This document shows, in pieces, positions 40,386 through 50,533 of a stretch of 64,000 bases of DNA. Both the position numbers and the translations under genes were made by a program. The stretch is taken from the NCBI GenBank assembly GCA_947491945.1, contig CANLLN010000011.1, positions 62,001-126,000 of the forward strand. Reading direction: 5' to 3'. Position 1 is the first letter of the stretch. Each line of letters opens with the position of its first letter. The notes under the pieces were generated by a model. It was given only the letters and a program-made list of their open reading frames with translations, was not told the DNA's origin and searched no databases. The stretch comes from an uncultured Carboxylicivirga sp. (GTDB lineage Bacteria; Bacteroidota; Bacteroidia; Bacteroidales; Marinilabiliaceae).

Positions 40386-41501
40386 TTAAATCTTAAAAAC
40401 AGTTACCAATTTATTTAATTCATTGGCCTGTTCGAACAAACGCGATGCGCTAGCACTTAGCTCTTCACTGCTGGCACTGTTTTCCTGGGTTATTTCATTG
40501 AGCTGTTGAATAGATAAAGTAATTTGCTCCATGGCTTTTGTTTGCTCAAAAGCACTATTGGCGATCTCTCCCACCATCATCATAGTTTTTTGAACTTCAG
40601 GCACAGTTTCCATTACACGAGCGTTGACCCCCACAGTTAAATTAGCTGTATTGAACGCTTCTTTGGTTATACTTTCAGCAATCTCTTCGGTACTTTCGGC
40701 AAGCTTCCTAACTTCTTTGGCGACTACTGCAAACCCACGGCCATGCTCACTCGCCTTTGCAGCCTCAATAGCGGCATTTAAAGCTAAGATTTTCGTATTA
40801 AGCGCAATCTCATTTATCAACATTGCATCTTTATTAATTTTCTGCATGGCTCCATCTGTTTGCTCTGCGTTAACCGCTACGTCTCTTATACCTTTTTCCG
40901 CATTTTTAGAAATCGTTCCCGCATCGCTGGCATTCCGTGAACTCTGCTGAATATTACTATTTACCTCTTCCATATTTGCACTCACCTCCTCAATACTAAC
41001 AGCTTGGCTATTAGAGGAGTCACTGAGCTGATTGGCGGCATGAGAAAGTTGTTCGCCATGGCTAACTATTTCAGTTGAAATCAGTTTAATATTTTGAATA
41101 ATACCTGCAATGTTGCTACTCATTTTTTGCAAATCGCGACTAATAATACCAAACTCATTTTTAGCCTCAACATTCTCAAGCAATTGCACTTTCTTTAAAT
41201 CACCTTGCTCTAAATGGGATATAATTTCTTGTATTTTTCCAATTGGCTTTTTCACCACAGACTGGAGCACATAAACAGTTGCAAACAAGGCTCCAAGAGC
41301 CGGCACAAACAACCAATAGTTACGCGTTACGCCAAAGGAAAAAGCGGTAAAAGCCAAGGTGGCTAAACTGGGCAAAAAATAGATCGCAACTTTCGCAATT
41401 ATCGAATTTCTACCCAAGTAATAAACAACAGGCAGATAAAACAAAGAGCAGGCAGTTAACAGAATAAGATATTCTAAAAAAACATTCATAACATTATACA
41501 T
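40386..41501 (-). CDS. Methyl-accepting chemotaxis-like transducer without periplasmic sensor
   Basis: The 371-aa protein starts with three hydrophobic helices (about 7-28, 34-58, 63-85) in tandem and no large periplasmic domain, then a HAMP-like linker ([20 protein letters not shown]) and a full signalling domain with [20 protein letters not shown] and [20 protein letters not shown], which is the CheA/CheW-binding tip. No CheA or CheW gene is in the window. It may sense membrane or cytoplasmic cues. Start may be Met1 or Met5. Confidence 0.88.
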   Translation of the reverse strand: MYNVMNVFLEYLILLTACSLFYLPVVYYLGRNSIIAKVAIYFLPSLATLAFTAFSFGVTRNYWLFVPALGALFATVYVLQSVVKKPIGKIQEIISHLEQGDLKKVQLLENVEAKNEFGIISRDLQKMSSNIAGIIQNIKLISTEIVSHGEQLSHAANQLSDSSNSQAVSIEEVSANMEEVNSNIQQSSRNASDAGTISKNAEKGIRDVAVNAEQTDGAMQKINKDAMLINEIALNTKILALNAAIEAAKASEHGRGFAVVAKEVRKLAESTEEIAESITKEAFNTANLTVGVNARVMETVPEVQKTMMMVGEIANSAFEQTKAMEQITLSIQQLNEITQENSASSEELSASASRLFEQANELNKLVTVFKI

Positions 41502-41546
41502 TAATAATTGTATTCACTCACTTTCATGACAGATTATATAAGAGTG

Positions 41547-41554
41547 CAAATGTA
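41547..41554 (-). promoter_or_regulatory. -7 box of the chemotaxis-type gene
   Basis: On the minus strand TACATTTG is a perfect TAnnTTTG box, 46 nt before the ATG at 41501. A TTG lies 23 nt further upstream, somewhat longer than usual. Confidence 0.5.
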
Positions 41555-41690
41555 CATATTAACGCATTAATAATACCCAATTAGTTAACAAATTATTAAT
41601 GTATGATTATTATAAGATCCATACATCCTGCCCCATAAGTTACCAATCACAAATCCGTCAGCGAAGACAGCTGAAATACATCTTTCTAAA

Positions 41691-41716
41691 AAAATAGCGC
41701 CATGTAAGGCGCTATT
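41691..41716 (-). terminator. Intrinsic terminator of the 895-aa gene
   Basis: AATAGCGCC/GGCGCTATT (9-bp stem, 6-nt loop) with a T-run on the minus strand lies 46 nt after the stop at 41762. Confidence 0.85.
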
Positions 41717-41761
41717 ATACTGCTATGTTAGCATAGTCTCAAAAAGAGTTTACAGGTATAT

Positions 41762-44449
41762 TTATTCCACAATAAAATCATTGATATTTATACTTCGCTT
41801 CATTCGTTCAGCATCATAATCAAAAACCATACGCCCGTCAGCTTTTAAGTCCATGGCATTCAAATTGTACCACACAATGGCTTTCCCAATCTCAACACCG
41901 TTTAAAAACCGGATACGATAGCTATCTTCATCTGGCCTTATAATTTGCAAGTTGCTATTATCTGCGATCCGCATTGCAAAGAGGGATACCTTTTGCCCTT
42001 TGTAGGTTTCCACCTTCACTACCCCTGCTTCATTTATCACAAACTGCATACTCAACAAGCCTTTGTAAATGCTTGGGTTTCGCTTGTAAAAATCCGGATT
42101 GTGTTTATTCATCAAGTTACGAACAGTAATACCCGAAACGCGGCCTCCATTTTTTGCCAACAGGTCAAGGGTAGAAAAAAGTGCTATCATATGGCGATTG
42201 ACACCTTGCTGTTCATATCGATTCATTGAGGCCTCTATCTGATTTTCGGCACTAAAACTGGCTGACGACAGCATGATGGGAACCTCATTGGTAAGCCCTT
42301 CGATATCGCCAACCACGCCGCGCACCACCACTTCATTTTTTGAGTCAACCGTTATCTTAGGCTCAAAACGCACCTCATCGGTAGGAAACGAAAGCAGGTC
42401 GATACGAGTGCCATCGGCCTTGTACTTACCGTAAAAAGCAAGCTTCTGCCCCTCGGGCGCTTCAAAATTAATGGCTTCAGCCAATATGGGTCGTGCCCCA
42501 CGAGAGAGCCCCAGCACCAAGTGCGCCGGCTGATCGCTTTGTGCCAGGCGTCGTTGCCCCATGCTCAGGGCTCCATTATAATTAATGAGGGCATAAACGT
42601 TACCCTCTTTACCGGCATTAAAAGCCTGCGTAAAACCATTATTACTGCAATTAACCGGCGTAAACCACTGAAGCGCTCCCCCCCTTTCAAAGGTGGCAAA
42701 CCAAAGGTCGCGCGTGCCTCCCGTTGCCTCATAGCGCCTACCATCAATGGTAATTACATTGCTAAACCAGCCCGACACTACCATATTGCCATTTTCGGCC
42801 AAAGCCCTGTCGGCAATAAAAATATTTCCCTCATTGCCCTTCTCCAGCGAGCGGGCGATCATCTGCCATATATTATTCAACCGGCTATCGTTATTAATCT
42901 TAATTGCCATGGGGGTATATCCCTCATAATCGGGCATTACCGAGCCAATAGGAGCATTAATATAAGTGGGGTCGGTAATGGTGTAACGGCGGCCATCCAC
43001 AAGGAATGAGTAACCCTCAACGGGCGCAGTAAAAGATACCGCTGCAGCCATGTGACTAAAGTAGGTGATAGCGATGGCATCAAGTCCCAGCAGTTCATTC
43101 ACCAGGCGAGTAAACAGTACGGTACGATCTTCGCAATCGGAATAAGGGTAGTAAAAAATTTCATCAGGAAAAAACATCTTTTCCTTGTTAAACTGATCGC
43201 GATCGGTCTTATACTCAAAACTGTTGTGCAGATAATCCAGGAGATAGGTCACAGCCTGTGTCTCACTCTTTCCTTCAATGCGCGGTTGAATATACTCATA
43301 TAACGTTTCCTTCACATCCGCAGACATGGCTGCATTCAGATAGACCGTATTAATCGTTTGGGGGTAACTGGCCAGGAAGGCCATCACGGTCTTATTCATC
43401 TTCAACGATAAGGCCTCAGATTCATCGGGCAGTGTCGTTTTGCGCTCAACAGTATTTTGCTCTTCACTAAAAGCAAGGGCGTAAGGCAAATGTAAATCCA
43501 CTTTTTTAGTGGCAGCAGCAAAATCTTCAGTATAAGTCATCATATTTTTGATATTCTTCTTAGCGCCCATCAGATAAAAGTTACTGCCATCTATGCTATA
43601 AAAAGGTTTCTCATACACCACCTGCATAAAAGGGAGTAACAAATACACCGTGTTACCCGAATATCCTATTTTAGCCTGATAGCCTGCCTGATTGAGCATA
43701 GCCCAAGTCCACATTGCACGACCATTGGGCGTAGTATGCAGCTGGCGCGATGTTATATCTATGAGTTGGTAGATACCCCAGTCATTCAGATTCTTATCCC
43801 TGGCATATCGCAAAAGCGATTCAATATAAACCTGATAATGAGTAGCCGTAAAATCCTCCCAATAATTGGCAAATGCAGACGGCTTAACAGATTTAATGGC
43901 AAGAGCCTTCGTTCGTTTGTCGATCATTAGATGTGCAGGACTGCCAAAAAAGTCAACAGTGATGGGCTTTGCATAAGTATCAACATCGGCAGGAACTTGT
44001 AAGATAGGCGAAATAGAAAAAGCATCAGTCTCAGCAAGATCTACATCGATTTGCACTGGCGCCGAAGGCATAGAAACAGCCTGCTCAATCACTTCATCAG
44101 AATCTGTATCACTCTGCTCATCGGGTTTTGTATCAACATCATCAGCGGGCGTAAAAACAGGTTGTTCAACGGGTTTAGGCACCTCAACGGGCTTCACCTT
44201 CTCTTCTGTTTGCTCCACTTGGGTAAATCCTTTCTTCAGATACTGCTTAAAGGCCTTATTCATCTGTTTCAAACGAGCATCGTACTCTTCCTGCATAGCC
44301 TGAAGCCTTAATTCATAATCCTGATTCATTTTATCGAGACGTTGCTGATAAGCATCATCCATCTTTTTAAAGGGATCCTTCTGATCAATCTGCGCCATGG
44401 ACACCAAGGCCATACACATAAAAGTAAATAGTACGATAATTCGTTTCAT
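41762..44449 (-). CDS. Secreted transglutaminase-like protein with coiled coil
   Basis: The 895-aa protein has a signal peptide (MKRIIVLFTFMCMALVSMAQ) and a coiled coil at ~25-75 with repeats of DxxYxxRLxxM. A Pro/Thr/Glu linker follows, then a transglutaminase-like core: Cys439 (YPYSDCEDRTVLF), His466 (ITYFSHMAAAV), Asp493 (TITDPTYINAP). The C-terminal ~350 residues are beta-rich and not recognised. The Cys-His-Asp triad suggests a cysteine protease or cross-linking fold. The promoter upstream is close to consensus. Probably periplasmic or surface-anchored. Confidence 0.75.
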   Translation of the reverse strand: MKRIIVLFTFMCMALVSMAQIDQKDPFKKMDDAYQQRLDKMNQDYELRLQAMQEEYDARLKQMNKAFKQYLKKGFTQVEQTEEKVKPVEVPKPVEQPVFTPADDVDTKPDEQSDTDSDEVIEQAVSMPSAPVQIDVDLAETDAFSISPILQVPADVDTYAKPITVDFFGSPAHLMIDKRTKALAIKSVKPSAFANYWEDFTATHYQVYIESLLRYARDKNLNDWGIYQLIDITSRQLHTTPNGRAMWTWAMLNQAGYQAKIGYSGNTVYLLLPFMQVVYEKPFYSIDGSNFYLMGAKKNIKNMMTYTEDFAAATKKVDLHLPYALAFSEEQNTVERKTTLPDESEALSLKMNKTVMAFLASYPQTINTVYLNAAMSADVKETLYEYIQPRIEGKSETQAVTYLLDYLHNSFEYKTDRDQFNKEKMFFPDEIFYYPYSDCEDRTVLFTRLVNELLGLDAIAITYFSHMAAAVSFTAPVEGYSFLVDGRRYTITDPTYINAPIGSVMPDYEGYTPMAIKINNDSRLNNIWQMIARSLEKGNEGNIFIADRALAENGNMVVSGWFSNVITIDGRRYEATGGTRDLWFATFERGGALQWFTPVNCSNNGFTQAFNAGKEGNVYALINYNGALSMGQRRLAQSDQPAHLVLGLSRGARPILAEAINFEAPEGQKLAFYGKYKADGTRIDLLSFPTDEVRFEPKITVDSKNEVVVRGVVGDIEGLTNEVPIMLSSASFSAENQIEASMNRYEQQGVNRHMIALFSTLDLLAKNGGRVSGITVRNLMNKHNPDFYKRNPSIYKGLLSMQFVINEAGVVKVETYKGQKVSLFAMRIADNSNLQIIRPDEDSYRIRFLNGVEIGKAIVWYNLNAMDLKADGRMVFDYDAERMKRSININDFIVE

Positions 44450-44491
44450 CCTAATGTATTTTGATTAGTCGCACCCGTGGGATGCTTGTCG

Positions 44492-44521
44492 CAAAGGTAC
44501 TTGATTCAAAAAACGTTCCAA
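44492..44521 (-). promoter_or_regulatory. Promoter of the 895-aa gene
   Basis: On the minus strand TTG (44519-44521), 19 nt, TACCTTTG (44492-44499): a textbook Bacteroidota promoter 42 nt before the ATG at 44449. Confidence 0.8.
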
Positions 44522-44737
44522 GCTTTTCAATCTAAATCTATCAACGCCTTAATTGGCAATATTATAAGTACGGGGAATGAATGAGCACAGTTCGTTTTAA
44601 ATTTTAAATTCAACTATTCACTTTTTCATACGTTCTTTTTCTGTATTCATCCTGAATTGTTTTGTACATTTAATTAAAACCTAAACATTCGCAACAGATT
44701 TTAAAGTCGTAACATCAACACCATTATATTCTCAGTT

Positions 44738-45853
44738 ATGAACAAAAAAGGAGTATCCTTACTAATTGCCCTTGTCATTATTATTGCCGCACTCATTTTT
44801 AACAGGGTTATATCGGCATCGAAAGAAAAAGGGCCACAAATATCAGATGAAAACAAAGGTACATTGGTCAATGTCATCTATCCACAAAAAGAAACCATAG
44901 AAAATCACTACCATGGAACGGGCAAACTCAGAGCCGTTGATCGCTTTGAAATTGTTGCCCAGGTAGATGGTCGCCTAATGCCTTCGGCACGCAATTTCAA
45001 AGTAGGGAAAAGCTACCAAAAAGGGCAGGTTATGCTGGAGATTGATCATCAAGAGTTTAAAATGAACCTATTGGCACAGAAAAGCGATTTTATCACCCTA
45101 GCCACTTCTATTCTGCCGGATTTAAAATCCGACTATCCGGAATCGTACCCATTATGGCGACAGTATGTATCCTCTATTGAGATGGATAAAAAACTCCCTG
45201 CGCTACCTGCCGCTAAGAGTGAGCAAGAGCGTTTTTTCCTGTCGGGCAAGGGAATCCTAAGTAAATATTACTCCGTTAAAGCGAGTGAAGAGAAGTTTAT
45301 AAAATATACTATTCGAGCACCCTTTAATGGCGTGGTTGCCGCTGTTGATGCAGAGGCAGGTAAGGCGGTTCGCTCAGGCTCAGCCCTGGGTACGCTTATT
45401 AACACCGCCAATTATGACCTGGAGCTTACCATTCCGCTTGCCCGTCTTGAGCAGATAAAAATAGGCACGGAAGCCAACTTAAGTTCAAGCGATATCAGCG
45501 GCGAATGGTTGGGTAAAGTAGTTCGCATTGGCGGCAGTATTGACGAGCAATCGCAGAGTGTAAAGGTATTTATCCGCGTTAAGGGAAGCACCCTGAAAGA
45601 AGGGATGTACCTAAATGCCGAAATTAAACAAAAACCCCTCCAAGATGCCATGCGCATTCCACGAAAGATGCTGGATAACAACAATCATATCTATGTGGTA
45701 GAAAATAATCGCCTAAAGCATATGCCGGTGGCCGTTGTTACCAAACAAAACGATTATGCCATTATCCAAGGTCTTGACGAAGGAGCTGCGGTGCTGGCAA
45801 CGGTCATTAAGAGTCCTTATGAAGGCATGCCGGTACGTATTAATGAAAAATGA
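44738..45853 (+). CDS. RND efflux membrane fusion protein
   Basis: The 371-aa HlyD/AcrA-type adaptor links an inner-membrane pump to the outer-membrane channel. An N-terminal anchor helix (LIALVIIIAALIFNRVI) is followed by the lipoyl-like half (GTGKLRAVDRFEIVAQVDGR) and its second half (YTIRAPFNGVVAAVDAEAGK), a hairpin region between, and beta-barrel/membrane-proximal domains. It is the first gene of the efflux operon; the pump gene starts 176 nt downstream. Confidence 0.92.
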   Translation: MNKKGVSLLIALVIIIAALIFNRVISASKEKGPQISDENKGTLVNVIYPQKETIENHYHGTGKLRAVDRFEIVAQVDGRLMPSARNFKVGKSYQKGQVMLEIDHQEFKMNLLAQKSDFITLATSILPDLKSDYPESYPLWRQYVSSIEMDKKLPALPAAKSEQERFFLSGKGILSKYYSVKASEEKFIKYTIRAPFNGVVAAVDAEAGKAVRSGSALGTLINTANYDLELTIPLARLEQIKIGTEANLSSSDISGEWLGKVVRIGGSIDEQSQSVKVFIRVKGSTLKEGMYLNAEIKQKPLQDAMRIPRKMLDNNNHIYVVENNRLKHMPVAVVTKQNDYAIIQGLDEGAAVLATVIKSPYEGMPVRINEK

Positions 45854-46029
45854 GAGGGGAGTGCTGTGAGATGAGAGGTGAGCATAAATTCCGTTGGCTT
45901 CATCGCTACAAACGCCTCTAATCAAACCGCTAGATGACTGATTTTAATCAGAAAGACATAGTCACTAATGCTTTTAAAAAACCTTCTTACTTCTCATCAC
46001 TTCACTACTGACTATCAAACAACAAACCA

Positions 46030-49000
46030 ATGAAAAATATCATCGCTTATTTTATGAAATTTCCGGTGGCTGTCAATCTGATCATGATTATGGTCGGCAT
46101 CTTCGGATTTATTTCATTGCTTAATATACAGAAGAATTTCTTCCCTAATATACCGCAGCGCTATATCTATGTGGATATTGTTTATCCCGGAGCATCGCCT
46201 GAGGAGGTAGAGGAAGGAGCCATCCTAAAAATCGAAGAAAACGTCAAAGGCCTGGAAGGAATGGAACGTATCACCTCCGTTTCGCGAGAGAACAGTGGCA
46301 CGGTAACCATAGAAATGCTGAAGGGCACTGATATGGACGAAGCCCTCATTAAGGTGAAGAATGAGGTAGAACGCATCGCCTCATTTCCCGTGGGCATCGA
46401 ATCAGTAGTGACCTATAAGCACGATGACGTCAACTTTTCCATTAACTATGTGATCACGGCCAACGAAGGGAAAAATGTAACCCTAAAACAACTGAAAGCC
46501 AAGGCCCGGGAAATGGAACATGACCTGCTGCGTATGGAAGGAATCTCGAAAATATCCATCGGCGGCTATCCCGACGAAGAAATTGCCATCCTGGTAAAGG
46601 AAGATGCCCTGGAAACCTACAAACTCACCTTTAGCGAAATAGCCAATGCCGTAAAAAGCAGCAATTTGCTATTAACCGGTGGTAGTATTAAGGATGGAGA
46701 AGAGGAATTTTTCATCCGTGTGCGCAACAGAGAATATCATGGCAAGGAGCTGGAAAATATAGTGATACGCAACACACCGGCAGGTGGAATCATACGACTG
46801 AAAGATGTGGCCGACATAAAAGATCAATGGGCCGATGCGCCATCTGAAGTTTTATTCAATGGTAAGCCTGGTGTTGTCATCACCATTCAAAACACTTTTT
46901 CGGAAGATATCATCACTGCCACAGACGCTGTTAAAGAGTACATTGCTAACTTTAATTCGAATCAGGACTTGTTAAACGCAACCGTGATACGCGACCAAAG
47001 TGACCTGCTGGATCAGCGCATTGATTTATTGAGTAAAAATGGTATCATAGGCATCCTCCTTGTCCTGCTCTTCCTGTCCCTATTCCTGAATCCCCGAATT
47101 GCCTTTTGGGTGGCCATTGGCATCCCCTTTTCCATGCTTGGAATGTTCATACTCGTGCCGGGCACAGGAGTTACCATCAATATGCTCTCTTTATTCGGAC
47201 TAATACTTGTATTGGGCATATTGGTTGATGATGCTATTGTGGTGGCTGAGAATATATACCGACACTGGCAAATGGGTAAAACACCCATAAAAGCTGCTGT
47301 GGATGGCACCCTGGAGGTAACTCCGGCTGTTCTGTCAGGGGTGTTAACTACCATGATGGCCTTCTCCGCTTTTATCTTTTTAGATGGGCGAATGGGCGAT
47401 ATGTTCAGAGAGATATCCATTGTAGTGATAGCCATTCTTTTTGTTTCACTCATCGAAGGCTTAATTATTCTTCCGGCCCACGTAGCCCACTCCAAGGCAT
47501 TGAATAAAGACTACAAAAGCACCTGGATGAAATACATGGGCTGGGCCGAAACCGGCTTATTGAAACTGCGGGATATCACCTATAAGCCGGCTGTTGAATT
47601 TGCCATAAAATACAAAACAATCACTTTCGCCATTTTCACGGCAGCCTTTATCATATCCATGGGCATGGTATCGGCACGATGGGTCAGCGTCACCTTCTTT
47701 CCGCAGGTGGATGGCGATAATGTGACGGTAAGCTTAAGCATGCCATCGGGGACCGATGAGTCGCTTACCCAAAAACAGCTGGACAAGATTACTCAGGCCA
47801 TCTGGGAAGTAAATGAGGACATGCGCCCCCTGCAACCCAACAATGCAAGCATCATAAAACAAACCTTTCAACAGTTCCAGGGAAGCGGAAGCAGCGCCAC
47901 TATCCAGATTACTTTGCTTGATGGTGAGTCGCGTAACTCAACAACCGATGATGTAACCGTTCGACTGCGCGAAAAAGTAGGCGATATCCCAGGCGCCGAA
48001 GCCCTCTTATTCGAAGGCTTTAATCCCTTTGGCAAGGCACTGGTAATTTCCTTACTGGGCGATGATAATGATGTATTGAGGGCGGCCAAGGAAGAGTTAA
48101 AGCGCGCCCTGAACAATATGCCCGAGGTAACAGATGTTTCCGATAAATCGCCCGTTGGCTACCGCGAGATCGAACTAGAACTAAAGGAAAAAGCCCATCA
48201 TCTGGGGCTGACTCTTCAGAGTGTGGTAAGCCAGGTGAGGCAGGCTTTTTGGGGGAATGAGGCACAACGCCTGCAACGCGGTAAGGACGAGGTAAAAGTG
48301 TGGGTTAAATATCGCGAAGACAACCGTGAAAACATCGGCCAGCTTGAGAACATGAAAATCCGACTGAGCAATGGCGTCGCTTATCCCCTATCAGAATTGG
48401 TCAATCTTAAAATAGTTAATGGCTTTTCAAGTATACAGCACCTGGATTTTGATCGCGAAGTAATTATTGAAGCTAACCAAAGCGATCCGACAAGCTCTTT
48501 ACCCGACCTGATTGAGAAAATTGAGAAGGAGATATTACAACCCATTTATAAAAAACATCCGGGGGTAAGAGCCAACTACGACGGCCAAAAAAGAGAGAGT
48601 AAAAAGGTGGGAAGTTCAATGGCAAAAGTGATGCCTGTGGTGCTGCTTCTCATGTTTGCAGTTGTTATCCTTACACTGCGCTCCGTAACTCAATCCATTC
48701 TGGTATATATGATGATTCCCCTTAGTTTAGTGGGAGTTATCATCGGACACTGGATACACGGCATGTCCCTTAGTTTGATGTCGGGTATGGGCGTCATTGC
48801 CCTCATCGGGGTAATGATCAACGACTCACTGATATTAATCAATGCACTTAACATCAACCTTAAGAAAGGCATGAAATACCAGGAGGCCCTGACAGAAGCG
48901 GCACTATCACGCTTCCGCCCCATTATACTCACCACTTTAACCACCATTGCGGGCATGGCACCCATGCTGCTCGAAACCAGTATGCAGGCACGCTTCCTCA

Positions 49001-49197
49001 TCCCCATGGCTATTTCGGTAAGTTATGGGATGGCGATGGCGACCACAACAACACTTGTATTACTACCCGTAATGTTGCTCATTGCCAATAAAGCGAAAGT
49101 AAAATGGCAACAGTTTGCCTACGACAGAAACGTAAGCAGTGAAGAGATTGAGCCCGCTATTAAAGAAATGAAATACATTGAAGAATATGAAGACTAG
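46030..49197 (+). CDS. RND efflux pump, AcrB-like permease
   Basis: The 1,055-aa inner-membrane pump has 12 predicted helices and two large periplasmic loops. The transport relay Asp pair is present in GILVDDAIVVAENI, and the second repeat has VIALIGVMINDSLILINALN at the equivalent position. Length and duplications agree with HAE-type RND transporters. Substrates cannot be told. The stop codon overlaps the TolC-like gene by 11 nt. Confidence 0.95.
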   Translation: MKNIIAYFMKFPVAVNLIMIMVGIFGFISLLNIQKNFFPNIPQRYIYVDIVYPGASPEEVEEGAILKIEENVKGLEGMERITSVSRENSGTVTIEMLKGTDMDEALIKVKNEVERIASFPVGIESVVTYKHDDVNFSINYVITANEGKNVTLKQLKAKAREMEHDLLRMEGISKISIGGYPDEEIAILVKEDALETYKLTFSEIANAVKSSNLLLTGGSIKDGEEEFFIRVRNREYHGKELENIVIRNTPAGGIIRLKDVADIKDQWADAPSEVLFNGKPGVVITIQNTFSEDIITATDAVKEYIANFNSNQDLLNATVIRDQSDLLDQRIDLLSKNGIIGILLVLLFLSLFLNPRIAFWVAIGIPFSMLGMFILVPGTGVTINMLSLFGLILVLGILVDDAIVVAENIYRHWQMGKTPIKAAVDGTLEVTPAVLSGVLTTMMAFSAFIFLDGRMGDMFREISIVVIAILFVSLIEGLIILPAHVAHSKALNKDYKSTWMKYMGWAETGLLKLRDITYKPAVEFAIKYKTITFAIFTAAFIISMGMVSARWVSVTFFPQVDGDNVTVSLSMPSGTDESLTQKQLDKITQAIWEVNEDMRPLQPNNASIIKQTFQQFQGSGSSATIQITLLDGESRNSTTDDVTVRLREKVGDIPGAEALLFEGFNPFGKALVISLLGDDNDVLRAAKEELKRALNNMPEVTDVSDKSPVGYREIELELKEKAHHLGLTLQSVVSQVRQAFWGNEAQRLQRGKDEVKVWVKYREDNRENIGQLENMKIRLSNGVAYPLSELVNLKIVNGFSSIQHLDFDREVIIEANQSDPTSSLPDLIEKIEKEILQPIYKKHPGVRANYDGQKRESKKVGSSMAKVMPVVLLLMFAVVILTLRSVTQSILVYMMIPLSLVGVIIGHWIHGMSLSLMSGMGVIALIGVMINDSLILINALNINLKKGMKYQEALTEAALSRFRPIILTTLTTIAGMAPMLLETSMQARFLIPMAISVSYGMAMATTTTLVLLPVMLLIANKAKVKWQQFAYDRNVSSEEIEPAIKEMKYIEEYED

Positions 49198-50533
49198 AAT
49201 ATTATACACCCTTACTATATTGCTAAGCACCCTAATTACCCGGGCACAGTCTGTGCCGGATAGCAGCCTGCAATTAACTCTTCAAAAAGCCATTGAAATA
49301 GCAATGGTGAATAATTATGACATAAAGATTACCCACGCCCAGCGTCAGAAAGCCAGAAATAGCAGCACTGCGGGTAACGCAGGCCTGCTCCCTTCGCTAA
49401 GTGTCAACGGAGGTGCCAGCTATTCGAGTAACGATACCGAGATGGAGATTAACAATGGAGGCACAGGTACCATTATTGAAGCCGATGGTGCTGTCTCAAG
49501 CAACTACAATGCAGCAGCTCGCATCGACTATACCTTGTTCGATGGCTTTGGCAATATCTATACTTACAAAAAATTAAAAAGCAACGACCTGCTGCAGGAA
49601 ACCGTTTTAAGGCAACAGACCGAAGCCACTATTATTGAAGTAGCTCAGCAATACTACCAGGTTTGTCGTGCACAGCAAAACTTGAATCTAGCCAGGGAAT
49701 CCATGCGCATCTCGCGCGAACGTTACCAAAAAACGTTAGATCAGAAAGCCTATGGTCAGGTTAACCAGCTGGCGGTACTCAACGCCGAGGTGGATATGAA
49801 TAACGATAGTACTACAGTGCTGCAAACTGAGCAAAGCTTTATCCAGAGTCGCAAAAACCTGAACATGACATTGGGCGTACCCATCCATCAGGTATATGAA
49901 GTGGATAACAGCATCTCCTATCGCAACGATTTTGAGTCTGATGCTGTTATTACCGATGCCCTAATGAACAACGCCGGGCTGATGGCACAACAACAACAGG
50001 AACAAATCAGTAATCTGGACATTAAAATCACCGATGCAAAAAAATACCCTACATTAGCGGCCTACGGGCAGTATAGCTACAACCGCACCGATAACGATGC
50101 GGGTCAGCTATTGTATAACCAAACACAAGGACCTAAAGTGGGTGTATCATTAAACTTCAATGTATTCAACGGTCGGCAGCAGCGCACACGCGAAAAAAAT
50201 GCGCGTCTGGACTATATCAGTCAGCAGGAACGTACCCGCCAGCTTAAGTCGCAGGTAGAACGCGATGCCTCCAATGCCTACACCGATTATATTTACAAGC
50301 GCCGCATTGTTGAACTGCAGGAGAGCAGCCTGGAGCAGGCCCATCTTAACTTTACCCAAACGCAGGAAATGTTTGCCTTGGGGAGGGTTACTTCCATTGA
50401 GTTTAGAACGGCACAGCAAAACCTGTTGCGGGTAGCAGTGCAATACAGCGATGCCCAATACACTGCTAAGGTAGCTGAGTTTTATCTATTACAGCTAAGC
50501 GGCAGACTCATTCAAGAAAGCAGCGATGAATAA
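49187..50533 (+). CDS. TolC-like outer-membrane efflux protein
   Basis: The 448-aa protein starts at ATG 49187 inside the pump gene (signal peptide ending LITRA). It has two OEP repeats with long helices and strands: LQLTLQKAIEIAMVNNYDIK and DYTLFDGFGNIYTYKKLKSN in the first, VSLNFNVFNGRQQRTREKNA in the second. It forms the trimeric channel that completes the tripartite pump. Its stop overlaps the histidine kinase gene by 8 nt. Confidence 0.92.
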   Translation: MKTRILYTLTILLSTLITRAQSVPDSSLQLTLQKAIEIAMVNNYDIKITHAQRQKARNSSTAGNAGLLPSLSVNGGASYSSNDTEMEINNGGTGTIIEADGAVSSNYNAAARIDYTLFDGFGNIYTYKKLKSNDLLQETVLRQQTEATIIEVAQQYYQVCRAQQNLNLARESMRISRERYQKTLDQKAYGQVNQLAVLNAEVDMNNDSTTVLQTEQSFIQSRKNLNMTLGVPIHQVYEVDNSISYRNDFESDAVITDALMNNAGLMAQQQQEQISNLDIKITDAKKYPTLAAYGQYSYNRTDNDAGQLLYNQTQGPKVGVSLNFNVFNGRQQRTREKNARLDYISQQERTRQLKSQVERDASNAYTDYIYKRRIVELQESSLEQAHLNFTQTQEMFALGRVTSIEFRTAQQNLLRVAVQYSDAQYTAKVAEFYLLQLSGRLIQESSDE

